Shown: piece after piece, positions 34,512 to 47,713 of the stretch
Layout of the letters: each line of letters starts with the position of its first letter
How positions within the stretch are numbered: the first letter of the stretch is position 1
From: Gymnothorax reevesii
Taxonomy: Eukaryota; Chordata; Actinopteri; Anguilliformes; Muraenidae
Assembly (NCBI GenBank): GCA_029721435.1
Contig: CM056573.1
Coordinates: forward strand, 123,219,447-123,283,446
Length of the DNA: 64,000 nucleotides
Direction of reading: 5' to 3'
Position numbers and translations under genes: made by a program
Notes under the pieces: generated by a model
What the model was told of the DNA's origin: nothing
The model's database searches: none
What the model saw: the letters and a program-made list of their open reading frames with translations, nothing else

Positions 34512-36776
34512 CTGATCCCTCTTTTAAAATTGTTCAGGAAAATAAAAAGCTTAAAAAAGTTGAGGTTGGATACGGAATTATTTCCCCATCTCTGAATTCC
34601 ATCTCTATTTCCAGCATTTTTCACATTTAGAACAGAAACATCTTCCTGTCGCCTCCTATAAAACATTGGCGCAGGACTTCCCTTTGTAAGCCTAGCTATT
34701 AACCGCTGTTTTATAAGCTACAGGAGGTTGTCAGCCCCAAAAATAAACAAATAATCCTTGGACAAAATCCTCCATTTGAACATAGTGATTCATCGCATTA
34801 AATTACGTAATTTTTAATTCAATCAACTATCCTTAATGAATGTGGCTTGTCAGTTTCGCCAACATCCAGGCTGCGGGCTATTCCCTTAAAAGGCAAAAAT
34901 AATCGTTCACTTTGGGATCATAATCAGTATTCTTAAAATTCTCCCAAACCAGCGATTTTATGATTATCTTTTTTTTATCTTTTTACAGCGGCTAAGTTAA
35001 AGCCATTCTCGAGTTTTCGGTAAAAAGTGCATTCTGTCACACAAGCTGCTGCGGTATGTGTCGCGATGATGATGCCTTCTGAGCGGTATTCCTTCATGGC
35101 CCAGGAATTTAGCCGATCTGAATAAATGTTACAATGCTGTCCTTGCAGAATGTTGATTCCAAGCTGCAAACTCCCACAACATAGCACTGACCGGAGTTAC
35201 TTAAAGCATCGCTAACACACGTAATGTATCAGAGTGCAGGTCTGACAACTCATGCTGACCAAGTTCTTTCTTTTGCCTCTTCCCAGTTGCTAAATCCCCT
35301 TTAGCAAACAAATTGTCACTGAGGTTGAGCAGATAAAACAAAGAATGACGACGATTTCTTTAATATACTGCAATCATCTCCATTTTCAAACAAACCTCAT
35401 TGAAACGATCTGTCAAATCACACCGTGCCGAATTTGCTTCCAGGAAATATGATGTTCTCTTGCAAGGATCCCGAGTGTGCGGCAGCGCGAAAGTGAGTGA
35501 GACGCTGCTGATACCCTCTACCAGAGCGACAAGCATGCTAGTCCTGGGTGATAGCTATTGTGATGTGTCGCTTCCATCATTGGTACTCCACAAGTAATGT
35601 AAATGTTTGTATCACTTACTTTAGTTTTCTCTGAAATATTGTTTGGAGGAAAAAAATCAGATATCCCTCTTTGCTTGCTGTTCGCCATTTTTGCTTGCCA
35701 ATGTGTTTGTGTCACCGCCTTCCGCTTCTTTGAGTAGGCGTTTCCTCAATACATAAATGAATCATTTGAAAATATTTCAACCCAAATTTTTTTAAACACA
35801 GGTATTTGACATAGACTGTATCAAATTGATGTGTTTATTTTTGTTTTAATTTTTACTGTTAAAATTACTGTGACATCCAAGATGAGCCTGCAGCTGACAT
35901 CAGGAGGGGCTGCAAAGGGAGGGAGGGCAACCCCCACTTCCCGCGAATATGTCAGGAGGTCAGTAATAGGGATAATTAGGAACAGATGCAAGGGGCGCGT
36001 GTAATCCAGATGTCCAACTGACAGCTGTAGACGTAAGTTCTGACTGGGTTAAAAGCAGTGGCAGAGTATCTCCTTTTGATGGGGTTTTGTGTTCCTGTCA
36101 TCTCAGTAGTTTTTGCTCGCAGGGAGGATCTCAAGATAAGATCAGCAGGAACGGCCAATGCATTGTCTTCACCGACGTGCTGCTGGCTTTTGTTGAGAAT
36201 GCAATTTTGTACTTCTCAGTAAATCAGACATTTGCTTAGCTGAGATGGGAATGTGCTGAAAATTGTTGATATTGTTAACTACCGGAGGGAGAAAGCCATT
36301 CTGTGGAGACGCTTACATATTATAAAATGACTTTAAGAATTTTTCAGTCCAACATGATTTACCAAGATATGGCAGGAATATCCCTTAACAAAGAAAGCAG
36401 CACTTAAATGTCCATCAGCTTGTGTATGTTATTAGAACATAAAGCCTTTTTAAGAATGTGACTCCTGTAGCTCCTGGGGGAGAATGGCCTTTTCTAGTCA
36501 GATTCAACAAATAGCAACAGAACCTTACTGGTGTGATGGTTCTTAGGATAAATGAATTCCAAGCTGACAGCGCTCTGGAGCAGGAGCTATCATGAAGTCT
36601 AAGAAGGCAGGTTTTAACCTGGCCTGGGCCTTGCTCAGTTGTGCCTGCTTGTTCTCTCTTTGTTCGCATTGGTTTCCTTTAGGTGTTTCAGTTTCTACTA
36701 GACTAGTACGGTCAGTTAATTGGTGGCTGAATTGCCCATAAGTATAAATGTGCGAGCAAATAGGATGTGATTCCTA
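34512..36776. other. Gene-free stretch
   Basis: At 35811-35828 CATAGACTGTATCAAATTG resembles the start of the TIR element at 2532 but is not followed by its body. Otherwise nothing is recognised. Confidence 0.5.
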
Positions 36777-36935
36777 CTGTGGATTAGCGGGTTTCCCAGC
36801 GCGCATACCTGCCTCTTGCTCACTGCATGCTCGGAGGGGCTGCAGCCACCAAGAAACCCACCCTCCCCAGTTCCTGCAGCCCTGACTGGGAAAAAGCAAG
36901 TTCAATAATGGATGGATGGATGGAAGGATTGATAC
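36777..36935 (-). repeat. Fish interspersed repeat, opposite orientation fragment
   Basis: Ends with CCCTGACTGGGAAAAAGCAA, then ATAATGGATGGATGGATGG, the tail seen in reverse orientation at 571-780. The upstream part (36777-36870) is CpG-depleted and diverged. Confidence 0.5.
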
Positions 36936-37689
36936 CAAGCCTGTCACACCTGTACTCATCTGCTCTCCAAGACCAGAAGTCTTATCTGGGGCAAAACTAG
37001 CACATGGATAGCACAAAGTTAACATAAACTTCCTGATAGTTTAGTACTAGCCTTGTGATAGGTTTAACTAAATCTTGCACAAACTTGGTGGCCTGTTTGC
37101 AGAGGAGAAGCACAAGCCAAAATCTGAGGGTTTCCCATAGCCAAAATATGTGTGCGTTGGCAGACATCATTCACGGACGGCACTGCAAATGGAATAAGTT
37201 GTGGTCGTCATCCAACTGGAAAAGTTCACTGTAATTCATGAAGCTGCAAGAATCTGAAAAATTAAGAGGGCTATCTATAGTCTGTAGAGACAGTGTATGC
37301 CAGCAGATAAGTGCACAGAAATACTCAGGCATGAAATGAAAGAGCAAAGCTAATACTGCAATCCTTTGCACTCGGAACTCAGAAAAAAAATATTCCAACA
37401 CAAAGAGCTGCATGGAACCGCATTTTTACTTTAAACTCCAACTCAGAAACTCGAGCAAGATCCAGCCAGCCTGAGTTCGCCGACACACCTGACGTCACAC
37501 CAATATGGCGGTGCACACAACAAACTTTGATGTAGTCACTTCTAATTTCATTTCAGTGATCTATGCCCGAGCAATCCTAAAGCGCTCCTCTTCATTCATA
37601 AATCAGGTTTGAAACATTGCTCTGGGCGGAAAGATAAAAAATAAAACAAGCATGAAATTCTCAGATCCTCTGTCAAGGTTTTGGCCTTT
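36936..37689. other. No gene; possible DNA-transposon fragment
   Basis: 37435-37515 (CAACTCAGAAACTCGAGC, CTGACGTCACACCAATATGG then CGG) has the style of a fish MITE end. The partner end was not seen. Confidence 0.4.
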
Positions 37690-37910
37690 TGGCCTGGAAA
37701 TGAAGCACGATGGAGGGATGGACAGATGGACGGACAGAAGGGCTTATTGTAGCTATAAGATGTATCTATATCTCAATTTTTGTGGAAAAATTTAAAACGG
37801 TTCAGAAGTTCTGGCGTGGAAAAGAAGTGTGAAGGATGCAGACATGCAGATAGACACTTATTCTATATCCCCCTTCTACTTCATGGCACGGGATAATAAC
37901 AGAATATTTC
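37690..37910 (+). repeat. GGAC-associated repeat, subfamily B copy 1
   Basis: Contains GGATGGACAGATGGACGGAC, then a body ending in CTATATCCCCCTTCTACTTC and GGCACGGGATAATAAC. The final block matches the end of 38200-38365. A B-type member differs from the 1.0/54.3-kb family in sequence but shares the GGAC tract and a G-rich end. Confidence 0.5.
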
Positions 37911-38199
37911 GCAAAATTTAATTATCATTAATCGTGCTGTGGTAGTAGTAAAGCTCCTCAGCGTTGTTAGTGGAGCGCTGAGACATACCAAACAACATGA
38001 GTTTGCGGAGGGCCAGCCTGTTTTCCCTAACAGATGCACTTGGATGCTCTTAGTTCCGAGTCATTATTTCTTATGTCCCAACTATCGACTTCCGAAATCC
38101 AGCGGACTGCAGCATAAACAAGTCGACATGGTCTACAACATCCCCCGCCAATCGTGTGCGTCTTATTTTCGAACTCCATCAAGGCCTTTTTTGGTCTGA

Positions 38200-38365
38200 A
38201 GCTACACCCCAAATTTGGTTGTCCTATCTGTAATAGCTTCTGAGAAAAGTTGTCCCCTTTCTCTCGGACGGACAGACGGACGGATGGACGCACACACGCA
38301 CGGATGGATGGAGGTCAAACCTATATCCCCCTCCCACTTCGTGTTGGCGGGGGATAATAAAACAA
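38200..38365 (+). repeat. GGAC-associated repeat, subfamily B copy 2
   Basis: CTGAAGCTACACCCCAAATT leads to CTCGGACGGACAGACGGACG, then GATGGATGGAGGTCAAACC, CTATATCCCCCTCCCACTTC and GTGTTGGCGGGGGATAATAA. Its end block is shared with 37690-37910. Confidence 0.55.
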
Positions 38366-39565
38366 GACAAGGTTTCATATACCGGACACAAAAGGCAAAA
38401 ATCTTCATAAATCTATGCAATATCTTTTCAAATTTTATGTGCACATTTTAGATGCAAAACAACTCAAACTTAGCAATAATTCATATTTCATTACACTGTG
38501 GTTGTGTTGTCAAGCTGCAATTTGCAAAGGCACTGCCATTAGAGCTCCAGATGACCAACCCAAATTCACACCATGAAAGTCCTTCGCAAAGAGCAGTATA
38601 AAACTTTAAACTTTTCAAAGAGGGCTATGTTTGCTAAAATCCAGGGGCATTTAAACAGTAAAGGGGGAGATTGATAAAATCACATATATTGTAGACAACA
38701 GGGAGGTAAAAATGAATAAATAAATAAAACAAGAAACCAGTTAGAGCCCATTACATCCTCGGGCCAGGCAACAAATGTCAAAGACTGCATCGTGATCACT
38801 CCTCGGTAAAGACTCAGCTGACAAAATAACAAAAATTTTGTTTGAAATAGTTTGTTTGAGTTTAAGAATAGAGATCTTGAGGAACATTTTGGTCCTTTGC
38901 CCTCCTGAATGTACTGCCCTGATTGCAAGGGTAAGAGGAGGCGTATATCCCACGCAAAAGTTCTGTTCACTTGTAAGACTCAAACCCCACTTACATCCTC
39001 GACTGACATGGGCACCGCAGAACAGGGAATTCAGTCCATTACTAAAAACCAAAGTGTTATCTCATCACAGGCAGTGTAGGAGTGTAACTGTCCACCCATG
39101 AATATTTCTTTCACAGTACTGTCCGCTTCAAGAAAAAACACCAGGTAGGTTCTCCACACTCGCGCAGTCGCTTTTTTTTTTTTCTTTTACAGAAATCAGT
39201 GACTCAACTCTGCCGCTTCCCAAAATTGGACTGATTCAGCTGAAAACCACAGGAGGCAAAGCAATTATTTTCCTTTATATTTTATTTCAAGGAAAAAAAA
39301 GCTTACTCCTGAGAATTTTATTAATCAGGCATGACAAGAATAATTATTACTTTTTCAGATAGAGAAAGAACCAGGCAAGAAAAATAAATACAATGGCTTC
39401 TTGAAAATCATTCAGCATTTATACTTCATATTGGCATTAACTTGAATCATACATGTTTTTCTTCGCTGTTTGACTCTTGACAAACATTGGCCAGTGTTAT
39501 TTTAAAATTTTAAAAGGGTCACTAGAAAACTTAGGGCTGGTAAGGTAAATCTCCTTGTCAGAACG
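38366..39565. other. No gene seen
   Basis: Single-copy-looking; poly-T at about 39172-39183. The overlapping frames at 38680-39101 have no domain. Confidence 0.5.
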
Positions 39566-39758
39566 TTTCTCTCGGTTTACCTGTGCTGTGACTGTTTATG
39601 TCTTGTACTCTCTGTGATTCACTTCTGACTGGACTGTCCCTCATTATGATTTTGGCTTTGTCTTGGATTTGTTTGCATCTGTGAAACGTGCCTTTTTTGC
39701 CCGACCACAAATTTTGTTTGCTGCCTTGATTACGACTTGGATTACATCCCTGCGCGTG

Positions 39759-40505
39759 ATGGCCATTGTATATTAGACACCAAAAGCACCAGGATTAAAA
39801 GGCAAAAACAGCTGAAAACGGGGAGACTCAAACAGGATTAAAATGCGAGACTCGCGCTACCACCGGACCTGGCAGTCGTCCTAGGTAGAAAGCAAGCGAG
39901 CTCGAAGGTACGAAAAGAAAAGGGAAAAATAAAACAAAGATTCCCTTTCTAACTATCAGTAAACCTCAAATATGCAAGTAAAGTCCCTAACAATTCTCTG
40001 TCTCGAGACCTTACCGGCTAAAGCGCAAATGTAACACTGACACTCTAGCAACGGAAGCGAGGCAGAACTAGAGCTAAAATAGAGTCCGGGCACCGGCCCC
40101 AATTAATGCCAGCTGGCCCAGGAATCCGATTGGGAGCAAAACAATATTGTGGCGATCCTGTCCCAGTTCATGTTTGTTAAACTAAGAAAACAGCGGAGTA
40201 TCGCTATTGGCTGCACCTGGGGAGGGAGAAAGAGCCAATCCGGTGCGGGGTGGGGGGTATAAGAGGGCTGACTTTCCAGCACAAAAAGTGCTGCTGCTGT
40301 GTGTTGTTAAAGAAATGAGTGTGTTTGGGAGCTGCGAAGAAATGGCCCTTTTAAGGGCCGAACAGCAAATAAAACGAAGCCCGCCCCGGGCGATGCGAGA
40401 ACCGCTATTCCTGCCTCAGTCTCAGTTCTTCGGTAGCGAGATGGCTACAATATCATCCCGAATGACAGCCACAAAAAGAAGTCTCAATGCTTCCCAACCA
40501 TGACA
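39759..40505 (-). mobile_element. LTR-like insertion inside copy B
   Basis: Read on the minus strand it begins TGTCATGGTTGGGAAGCATT and ends CAATGGCCATCA, so it could be a solo LTR with TG...CA ends. Target duplication is at best TGA and imperfect, so the edges are approximate. It is itself interrupted by a 302-bp solo LTR. No coding frame. Confidence 0.45.
40148..40449 (+). mobile_element. Solo LTR, 302 bp, with ATAT target duplication
   Basis: Begins TGTGGCGATCCTGTCCCAG and ends GAGATGGCTACA, giving TG...CA ends. It is flanked by ATAT on both sides (40144-40147 and 40450-40453). It has a TATA-like GGGTATAAGAGG at about 40256 and AATAAAACG at about 40369, so it looks like a complete U3-R-U5 unit with no internal region left. 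This is typical of gypsy-type solo LTRs formed by recombination between two LTRs. Confidence 0.7.
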
Positions 40506-40642
40506 CTAGGATTCTGATTTTTGGTGTGGACTTTGTACTGTTGCCTCCTACTCTGCGGGGGTTCACCCCCTTTCCTAATAAAGTACAACCTTTTTGGATT
40601 ACTTGGTTCTCGCGTCTGGTTCCTGAGTATAACCTCACAGAA

Positions 40643-41719
40643 ACTGCCTCATAAAATAATTCCCTCATGAAATGCATCAAATTGAACATTGTCAGTCGGC
40701 TTTGGGAGAAAGGATTTGTTTTTGGATCTGAGTTTCTGGGTAAAAGTGCAGTGCTTGTAAAAAGAAAAGAACAAATGTTGCAAACTGTAAGGAAAAGCAA
40801 AGAGGAAATTAAGCACTGATGACTACATTTCTTTTAAACAAAAGATGGCATTTATATGAATGGCCAGTGTACAGTGTTAACCTCTAGGCTTGACCCAATA
40901 CAGAACATTCTCTGACAAACTAGAGTTAACATACTAAAGAGGCCCGTTCTTGTCATTACTTTTCCTTACATTACTAATGAATATGTACATTTCTGTTAGA
41001 ACACAAACATTTAAGTACTGAACCAGATGGCGCTAATATCCCCACTGCATATATTAAAATATCTTTTCTGGCATTTGGCTGGTTCACGTCAACTTTAAAA
41101 TGCATCAATAAAACGAAGTGTAATACAGACAATATGGATGTTTTGGATTTAAATGTTCCCTTACAGGACCATTTTTTCAAAATGTGGCTTAAGACCGTAA
41201 ATAACTACTTTAAACATGAAATGCACCTAATTTGGACAAAGTAACAGCTTAGTAAAATCCTGCAATTGTAATCGCAGTTTGTGAAGCACTAATGTGAGAG
41301 AATATTGCCCCAAGTATTAAAATATCAAGCCCTTCATTATCACAGAAAGGGAAAAAAATGAACCTCTACTGTAGCTTATTTTTCTGTTAGAAAGCCATTG
41401 ATGACAAAGCTACAAATTTAAATAAAATATTTGCTGCTTGACGTTTGCCTTGGTGAACACTACTGGTTACCTTCTCAGAATGTCTCCTATTACAACGTGA
41501 ATGTTTACAGATTTGCAGTTAATATATTCCCCATTTCTCCTGTGTGTTCACCCCATGTTTCAGATTGAGCCTCCAGGCGCCAAGTTTTTTTGCTGCCCTC
41601 CTTTTTCATATCCTCTCCCCTTGTGCTCTTTTTATTTATAGGTGAACTGTTTCATAAGTGCATATGTGTGTGTGTTCCAGAGTTTCCAAATGGGAATGAA
41701 CCATACAAAAGGCAACCGG
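40643..41719. other. No gene seen
   Basis: At about 41027-41040 AACCAGATGGCGCT is a partial CTCF-like match (12 of 14). Nothing else is recognised. Confidence 0.5.
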
Positions 41720-41830
41720 CAAATCATAGGTGTCAATTTAGGGGGGACAGGGGGGGACGTGTCCCCACCACTTTTTGTCAGAAGTCATTTTATCCCCCCC
41801 TACCCCACACTTTATGTCAGTTTTTTTTTT
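41720..41830 (+). repeat. Possible hAT-like terminus
   Basis: CATAGGTGTCAATTTAGGGG, then GGACAGGGGGGGACGTGTCC and CCACCACTTTTTGTCAGAAG. This G-rich start resembles the terminus of a fish hAT-like family. The word GTCCCCACCACTT recurs at 44484 and 44526, so the element may extend across 41.7-44.6 kb, but I did not find a matching right end. Confidence 0.35.
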
Positions 41831-43559
41831 TTTAATTCAATGAAAAAAAAAATGTTCATGCTTATCATTTTATAGGAGAGACTGCGAACGGCCACTAAAT
41901 GTACCTGCATAGAAACAGTACTGGCTGCCTGCATAACGCAACATCATAACAACTTCAGCCAGAATAACAAAGTTGCATAGACCCAGACAGACTTGAGTAA
42001 AGAGTTCAGACTAGAATTTCTGCAACAAAGTAACTGCCAGGATGTGCTCATCAGACCGAAGTTTTAAACTAGCATGCTATTTTGCGGTTTTGAAATTAGC
42101 CCGATGTCAAATTAGCCAACTATTCTTGCTGTTTCAAGACATTTCCCCTAAAAATTTCTCCCAAAATCTTGGTCTAGTTCCCGAAATAGTGTGCAAATTC
42201 GGGAACTCGCCAATCAGCCAGGTAATCTATCTGGATTCCGTCTTCGTAAGAACGAAAATATTTCGATACCATTCATGCTCTATAATTCAAAATAACCATA
42301 CTCCTAATTACTCCATAACACCGCTAGTTAGCAAACTGCTTCTGCATTAAGAAGCATACTACCAGCAGTCCTGTAGTGATTCACTCGTGTGTCCATTTAC
42401 AACAATGAAATATTAACCCTCACGAAGCCAAGCCTATCTCTAGTATGGGTTTCTTACTAACAATAATTCATTGCATTTTATGACATAGTTACTTGCTTAA
42501 TCTGCACACATTTTAAAAAATATTAATCAAATGAACAAGTTTCTCATTTTACTTTATTTTATTTTTTATTTTTCTTTCACACTGGTTTGCAAATGTTTCA
42601 AGGTGATAGCTGGGTAATGTGTTGTCCAATGTCAAGTCTGTATTTGATTTGATCATGTGACCAGGGTGACAGTTCGAGCCAAAATGTGAAGATCAGACTT
42701 ACTTGCAAATTTTCTAACTTCCATTCAAACATAAAGCAGTTGTCAATAAAGAAAAGAAAATAAAGAACAGGATGAGAGGGTACGGAACCTGCCAAAAGTA
42801 AGTTCATTCGGCTTTTTACAAGCAGTTTCCGCACCATGGACGACCCTCCGTCAAGCAACGATGCAGCCAGCTGGTAACAGATCAAGCTAAGATAGCACTT
42901 GACCTAAATAATGATAACTTTCATGGCTATTGTATGAATTTCAAGACAAGGTGTGGAATTTGCTCAACGCAAAGCTTGCCAAATGCCATTTAAGTAGGTA
43001 AGTAGGCCTATAAGTGACTTTAGTTTTAGTCCAGAGTCGATTTTATATAAAGGATGTATGACAGAAATAAGGCCATCTGTGCAGTACATTGATCATTTAA
43101 TGGGGTTTATGCCAACGATGTTCAGCTGGGCCATTTGGGGGACATGGTGGCATTGCTTCAAATATATGTAAATATTGTCAAATATTACAGCTTTCGTCCA
43201 TCTCGTTGTGTGCTTTTTCAAGTCACTATCATATTCTGCCTTTATGTCAAATAATGCCCTAGTGAGGTAGCTGCACAAAAATGCAAGTTTACTGATGTTT
43301 TCAGTGACCCAATTATCGCAGAAGAGGAGAAAGTTGCGCATGCCCTGGGATCCTGATATGTTATCTGGAACATCTGTTGCTATTAAATGCTATTACCGTG
43401 TACAGCAGCACTAGAAATTAAAATCAAAATTTTCTTGACTGGATGTAGTCAACGGACCCGAATGCATCTCTGGGTACCCAAACATCAAGGTGAGCCGAAA
43501 AAGTAGCCTACTGATTTCATTTAATATTCCCAGCTGATGACCAATTTCGTTCTTAATTT
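41831..43559. other. No gene; possible transposon interior
   Basis: May be the interior of the hAT-like element suggested by 41720-41830. No transposase motif in any frame. Confidence 0.4.
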
Positions 43560-43770
43560 CTTCTCAGAAATTTGACATTCGCTTGTGCCTCAATGAAATA
43601 TTACCTGCGGTATTAACTGCTAACAATGGTATTCCTTCAATATTTTTTGCAGTAACCTTCTTAATGACCGGGCTGCTACACACTTATATTTATGCACGTG
43701 CATGTGACCTGGTTTAATAGTGGCGCCCTCCAAAAAATGGGGCTCCTTCGAAAGCCAATGTGTAATTTGC
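43560..43770 (+). repeat. Dispersed repeat family Q, copy 2
   Basis: Partner of 3690-4050 with one shorter spacer after TTCGCTTGTG. It includes GTATTAACTGCTAACAATGG and GCTGCTACACACTTATATTT. The rest of the surrounding element is not recognised. Confidence 0.6.
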
Positions 43771-46264
43771 ACCCTGATAGTAACTGTTACCCCTTTCCTA
43801 CTACAAACTGCGTAACCCAGGGATATGCCGCCCCGCGTTAAGCCTTTCCTACCCCGGGGCTCGTTAACTCCGATATGTGTTCCCATAACCACACTGACGT
43901 TTCGGTGTTCGGTTGGCTCCTTGCGATTTCCCATTTCTGCTACGTTAATTGATAAACGCCAATTTCTGCAAATTACTTAATCAGGTTTGCTGGTAACTGT
44001 TCACCATCACTGGTGTTGGCTTAATCGACAGTTTATTTAAACAATGGAATGCAATGTAATTTCCAGGTATCAATCCTGTGATTGAATTCCCTGCGGTTGA
44101 AAAAATAGACTAGGTTTATCTTCTAATTCAGTACATGACAGTCATCGGGTTTCCATCACACAGTTTTTATGTGCATTTTTTTCTTGATCAAATTGCAACC
44201 TCTTCTTCTACTGTTGTAGTGTAGGGCCAATATGTGGTACACAGGTTACAAGTGATCTCTTGCTAACTTGTGGAAAACCTGCCTTAATACATTGGTTTAT
44301 TTGCTCCAAGCCGGTTGATTGTAACGCAGGTCATTCGCATTTCCTTTGAAACGAATTGTCTAGAATTAGGCAAAATATCGCTTGATATGAGATGGAAACT
44401 CGACTATGACTTAAAACATGAAATACGCTCATGCATGTGATGGTAGCGTTTCACCAAAAGATAAAACATTGATTAATGTCATTGTCCCCACCACTTCTCA
44501 AAACGCACTCATTCTGATAGTTATCGTCCCCACCACTTTCCAAAACAAACTGACCCATGTGGCGAACGATGGGCCTACATGTTGCATCAGCTGTCAGAAG
44601 ATGTCGGCAGGGAAGCACAAAGCATGCTGTAGTTTCCCTCCATTTTTCATTTGCCGTTTGATGAGGATTCTTGTCAAAAGCTTGCATTTATGTTCAGCAT
44701 GTGTATTGCACACATTTATTTGAATTGTTTTTATCCCGCTCACTGTGTGGTAAAAGTGAAAGATGGTGGAAAAAGAATCCCTTTCGATATCTGAGATATA
44801 CTTGTCACAGAAATGAGATTTACTTTTACTTGTAATTTCCATCTGCTTTTGGTCATGAAAATTTTGAGGGAAAAATAAAATGGGGGGGGGGTTGTGGTCT
44901 GGTCTGTATTGGGAAAGGGGGAGGGCGTAGTCCTCCTTCTTGCATATCACTTCCAGTCAGTGATTATTATTAGCCAGCTACATGTTCTTTGACAGTGAAG
45001 TAGCATGGCAGCAATGCAGCTTAGAATCTTCTGGAGACTCTCCAGCACACCTTCACTATCACAGCCAGTCAGCAGGAAGCATTTGCACCATCAAACTAAA
45101 ATCTTAAAACACCCCCACCTTTTCTACTCAGGCAGACCAAGATGGAGGCGTGTGGCCCAACTGCCCATGGACAGGTGGGTTTTTTTTTTTTGAGGACCAG
45201 GGACAGCTGTCAGATGTGTAATATTATGCACTGGAACATAGCCCAGCTTGTGACTAAAGCTAGTCTAAATTTTACTGTATGCGGTTTTACACTATAAAGT
45301 CAGGAGGCCAGTTTCACAATCACAAAGCACTTGATGAATTCAATTTTGAATTGAGACTCACCATACAACACTGATTGCAGTCCAAGCCTGAATGGAACCT
45401 TGTCTAGTCTTCCGTATGACATTCATGACCCTCTCTTAGGTGATGCATTATAGGAACTGAACTGTACATTCAGATATTGTAGATTTTTTTACCTTGTCTG
45501 GCCAGTTTTTGTTGCTGGTTCAGTGACCACCTGAATGTGCATAATACAAAGCATTTCACTTTTACACAGGATTATACATCCATCATTCCATTGTCAAACA
45601 CACATATTCCTGACCACAGGTGCAGGGAGAGGGGACTGTAGCATTTTGTGTACTATGCTGCACTGCTGTCGCGAGTCAGTAGCATGCCAGTGCAGTTAGG
45701 GGACTGTCTCAGAGCACTAAGCCACTGTCTTGAGACACTTGAATTGTATTGGCATTACTGGCCTGCTCCACTGGGGAACTGGCTTGAGACAGCCGCTCAG
45801 TCTTGGGTCACAAATTACACTGTAAATGTCCGCCCTACTCTACCGGATTATCAAACGTGAACCGTACTGACTCACCGAAATTGTGGGCTATGTCACCTCT
45901 CTAGCTTGCCATTTATGATGTGATCCTGTTGGGTCTATAGTCATAAATGTCATTGTTTAAAATACTTCAAGCAGGTACATTTTGCTGTTCATGATCAATG
46001 TGGCAACTGCCGCACTTGTTGCTTGTACTATAGTACTCCTCCATAAGTTAGCTAATCACATTTTTTTAAAAGCCAGATGAATATAAGATAGTTATAATAA
46101 CGGTGTGGTCATGACCAGCTGGATGGTCCCTCTCCTCTTTAGCCCGAAGGCATGTCCAGGATTAATATGTAATATGTAACATACAACTATAAAATGTACA
46201 AAGTGCTAAATTTGGACTCTTGTTTTTCCTTTGTGGTCTTCATATGTATGTCAGGAAGGTTACT
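43771..46264. other. No gene recognised
   Basis: Includes the tandem pair at 44484 and a G run at about 44882-44890. The 118-codon minus frame at 44594-44950 and the 70-codon plus frame at 45648-45860 have no recognisable domain. Confidence 0.45.
44484..44550 (+). repeat. Two tandem 42-bp units
   Basis: GTCCCCACCACTTCTCAAAAC at 44484 and GTCCCCACCACTTTCCAAAAC at 44526, each followed by an A/C/T-rich spacer. The same 13-mer start occurs at 41761. Confidence 0.55.
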
Positions 46265-46437
46265 GTGACTTTTTCAGTATATTTCCAAAACAATAACATT
46301 TCATGGTTTCAGCATTCGATATGTTGTCTTTCACCTATTTTTAATGAAATATTGGGTTTAAGTGATTTGCAAGTCATTGCATTCTGTTTTCATTGACATT
46401 TTACACAGCATTCCAACTTATGGAAATGGGGTTGGAC
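46265..46437 (-). repeat. Teleost terminal repeat, uninterrupted copy
   Basis: On the minus strand it starts CAACCCCATTTCCATAAGTT, passes through GCTGTGTAAAATG and TGCAATGACTTGCAAATC, and continues towards GTTTTGGAAATAT. It is the same family as the split copy around the Gmr1-like element and serves as the pre-insertion reference. I cannot assign a superfamily with confidence. Confidence 0.65.
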
Positions 46438-47109
46438 CAATCAGCCACGTTTCTTCGTTATGTGTTGAGCGGCAATGGAAATTTTAAACTTTATGTACTT
46501 GTATATAGAGGATCGAATATATCGAATAGAGGATAGAAGTGAGCTCAAGATATGAATTTATGAAACAAGAGTAGTAATTTTCATGGATAGGCTATAAATA
46601 TAAAATAAAAATTACAACTCTTGTTTCCGAAATGTGGTATCTTGGGCTCATGAATTTGAGATCCTATTTATCCCATAAATGTACGAGTCATTTTACGTGG
46701 AAAGTGGAAAAATGAAATCAGTTTCTCCAAAGGGTCAAAAAATTAGCGCGCATTAATAATTGAACTTCTAGGTCAGTGTAAAGCACCCAGAAGACTAATC
46801 ACCATTCAGTAAGAGCGCACAAGGATAAATAACACAGGTCATATTTCGTGCCAGTTTCAATATGACACTGCAAAAATGACACAGGAATATTATTTCAATA
46901 CGTGACAGTGCCGTAAAACACTTCTAGCGAGACAAATCGCTCAGTGACATTTTCATTTTTTTAAAATTAGAAACTCACCCTAGTGAAAAAGTGCAACATG
47001 ACCTGATATGCTTAATTGCAAAGTTCTACATGAAGGTAAGCGTGAGCATGTGCGACATGTAACCAAGGTGTAGTAATGTGAAACTAGAACAATGTACAGA
47101 ATTACGGAA

Positions 47110-47640
47110 TGGAAATCTCATCTCAACCATTTTAGTCATTGTCCTCCATTTTCAGAGGTAAAAGGTAACTGGACAAACTAAGAAATTATAATTATAGGAT
47201 TCATTATTAATACTACCTTGAAAATCCCTGGCAATCAATGACAGCCGCAAGCCGTGAACCCATGGACATCACCAAATGTTGAGTTTCATCCCTTAAGATG
47301 CTTTGCCAGGCATTTGTTCCAGCCACCTTCACTTGCTTCTTCCTTGTGGGTCTTTCTGCCTTCAGTTTTGTCCTCAGTGAGTGAAAGCATGCTCAACTGA
47401 GCTGAGGTCATTGCAGAATATTCAATTTCTTTGCCTTGAGAAGTTCTTGGGTTGCTTTTGCAGTATTTTTTGGGGGTCATTATCCATCTGTACAGTGGAA
47501 TGCTGTCCCATCACTTTTATAGCATTCTGCTGAATCTTAACAGATAGTAAAGCCATATATACTTAAAAATACATCTGCATTCACATACCCATTCCATAAC
47601 TTTGGCCGCAATTTGTATTAATCTCAGCGCAAGGACTGAA
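47110..47640 (-). pseudogene. Tc1/mariner-like transposase 3' remnant
   Basis: Minus-strand fragments in several frames match the C-terminal half of a common fish Tc1-like transposase: QMDNDPQK near 47500, then an IEHAF-like segment near 47380, then words around KAERPT, a GG(W)NKCLAKHL-type stretch and a final HLVMSMGS-type stretch near 47260. Stops and frame changes are frequent. The AT-rich downstream sequence up to about 47115 resembles the family's 3' untranslated region. I did not find clear terminal repeats. Confidence 0.6.
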
Positions 47641-47713
47641 GTACGAAGCACAATTGCATTTTGCGGGTGGAGAATGACCAAAAATTTTGATTATGCTACC
47701 TTAACCCCTTGCG

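Larger units (their letters stand above)
39566..40642 (+). repeat. LTR-like repeat, copy B, split by an insertion
   Basis: The 39566-39758 part (ACCTGTGCTGTGACTG, CTTCTGACTGGACTGTCCCT, TTGATTACGACTTGGATTAC) matches 7190-7360. The 40506-40642 part (GGATTCTGATTTTTGG, GGACTTTGTACTGTTGCC, GGGGGTTCACCCCC, AATAAAG, AACCTCACAG) matches 7385-7525. About 745 bp of foreign sequence lies between. Confidence 0.6.
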
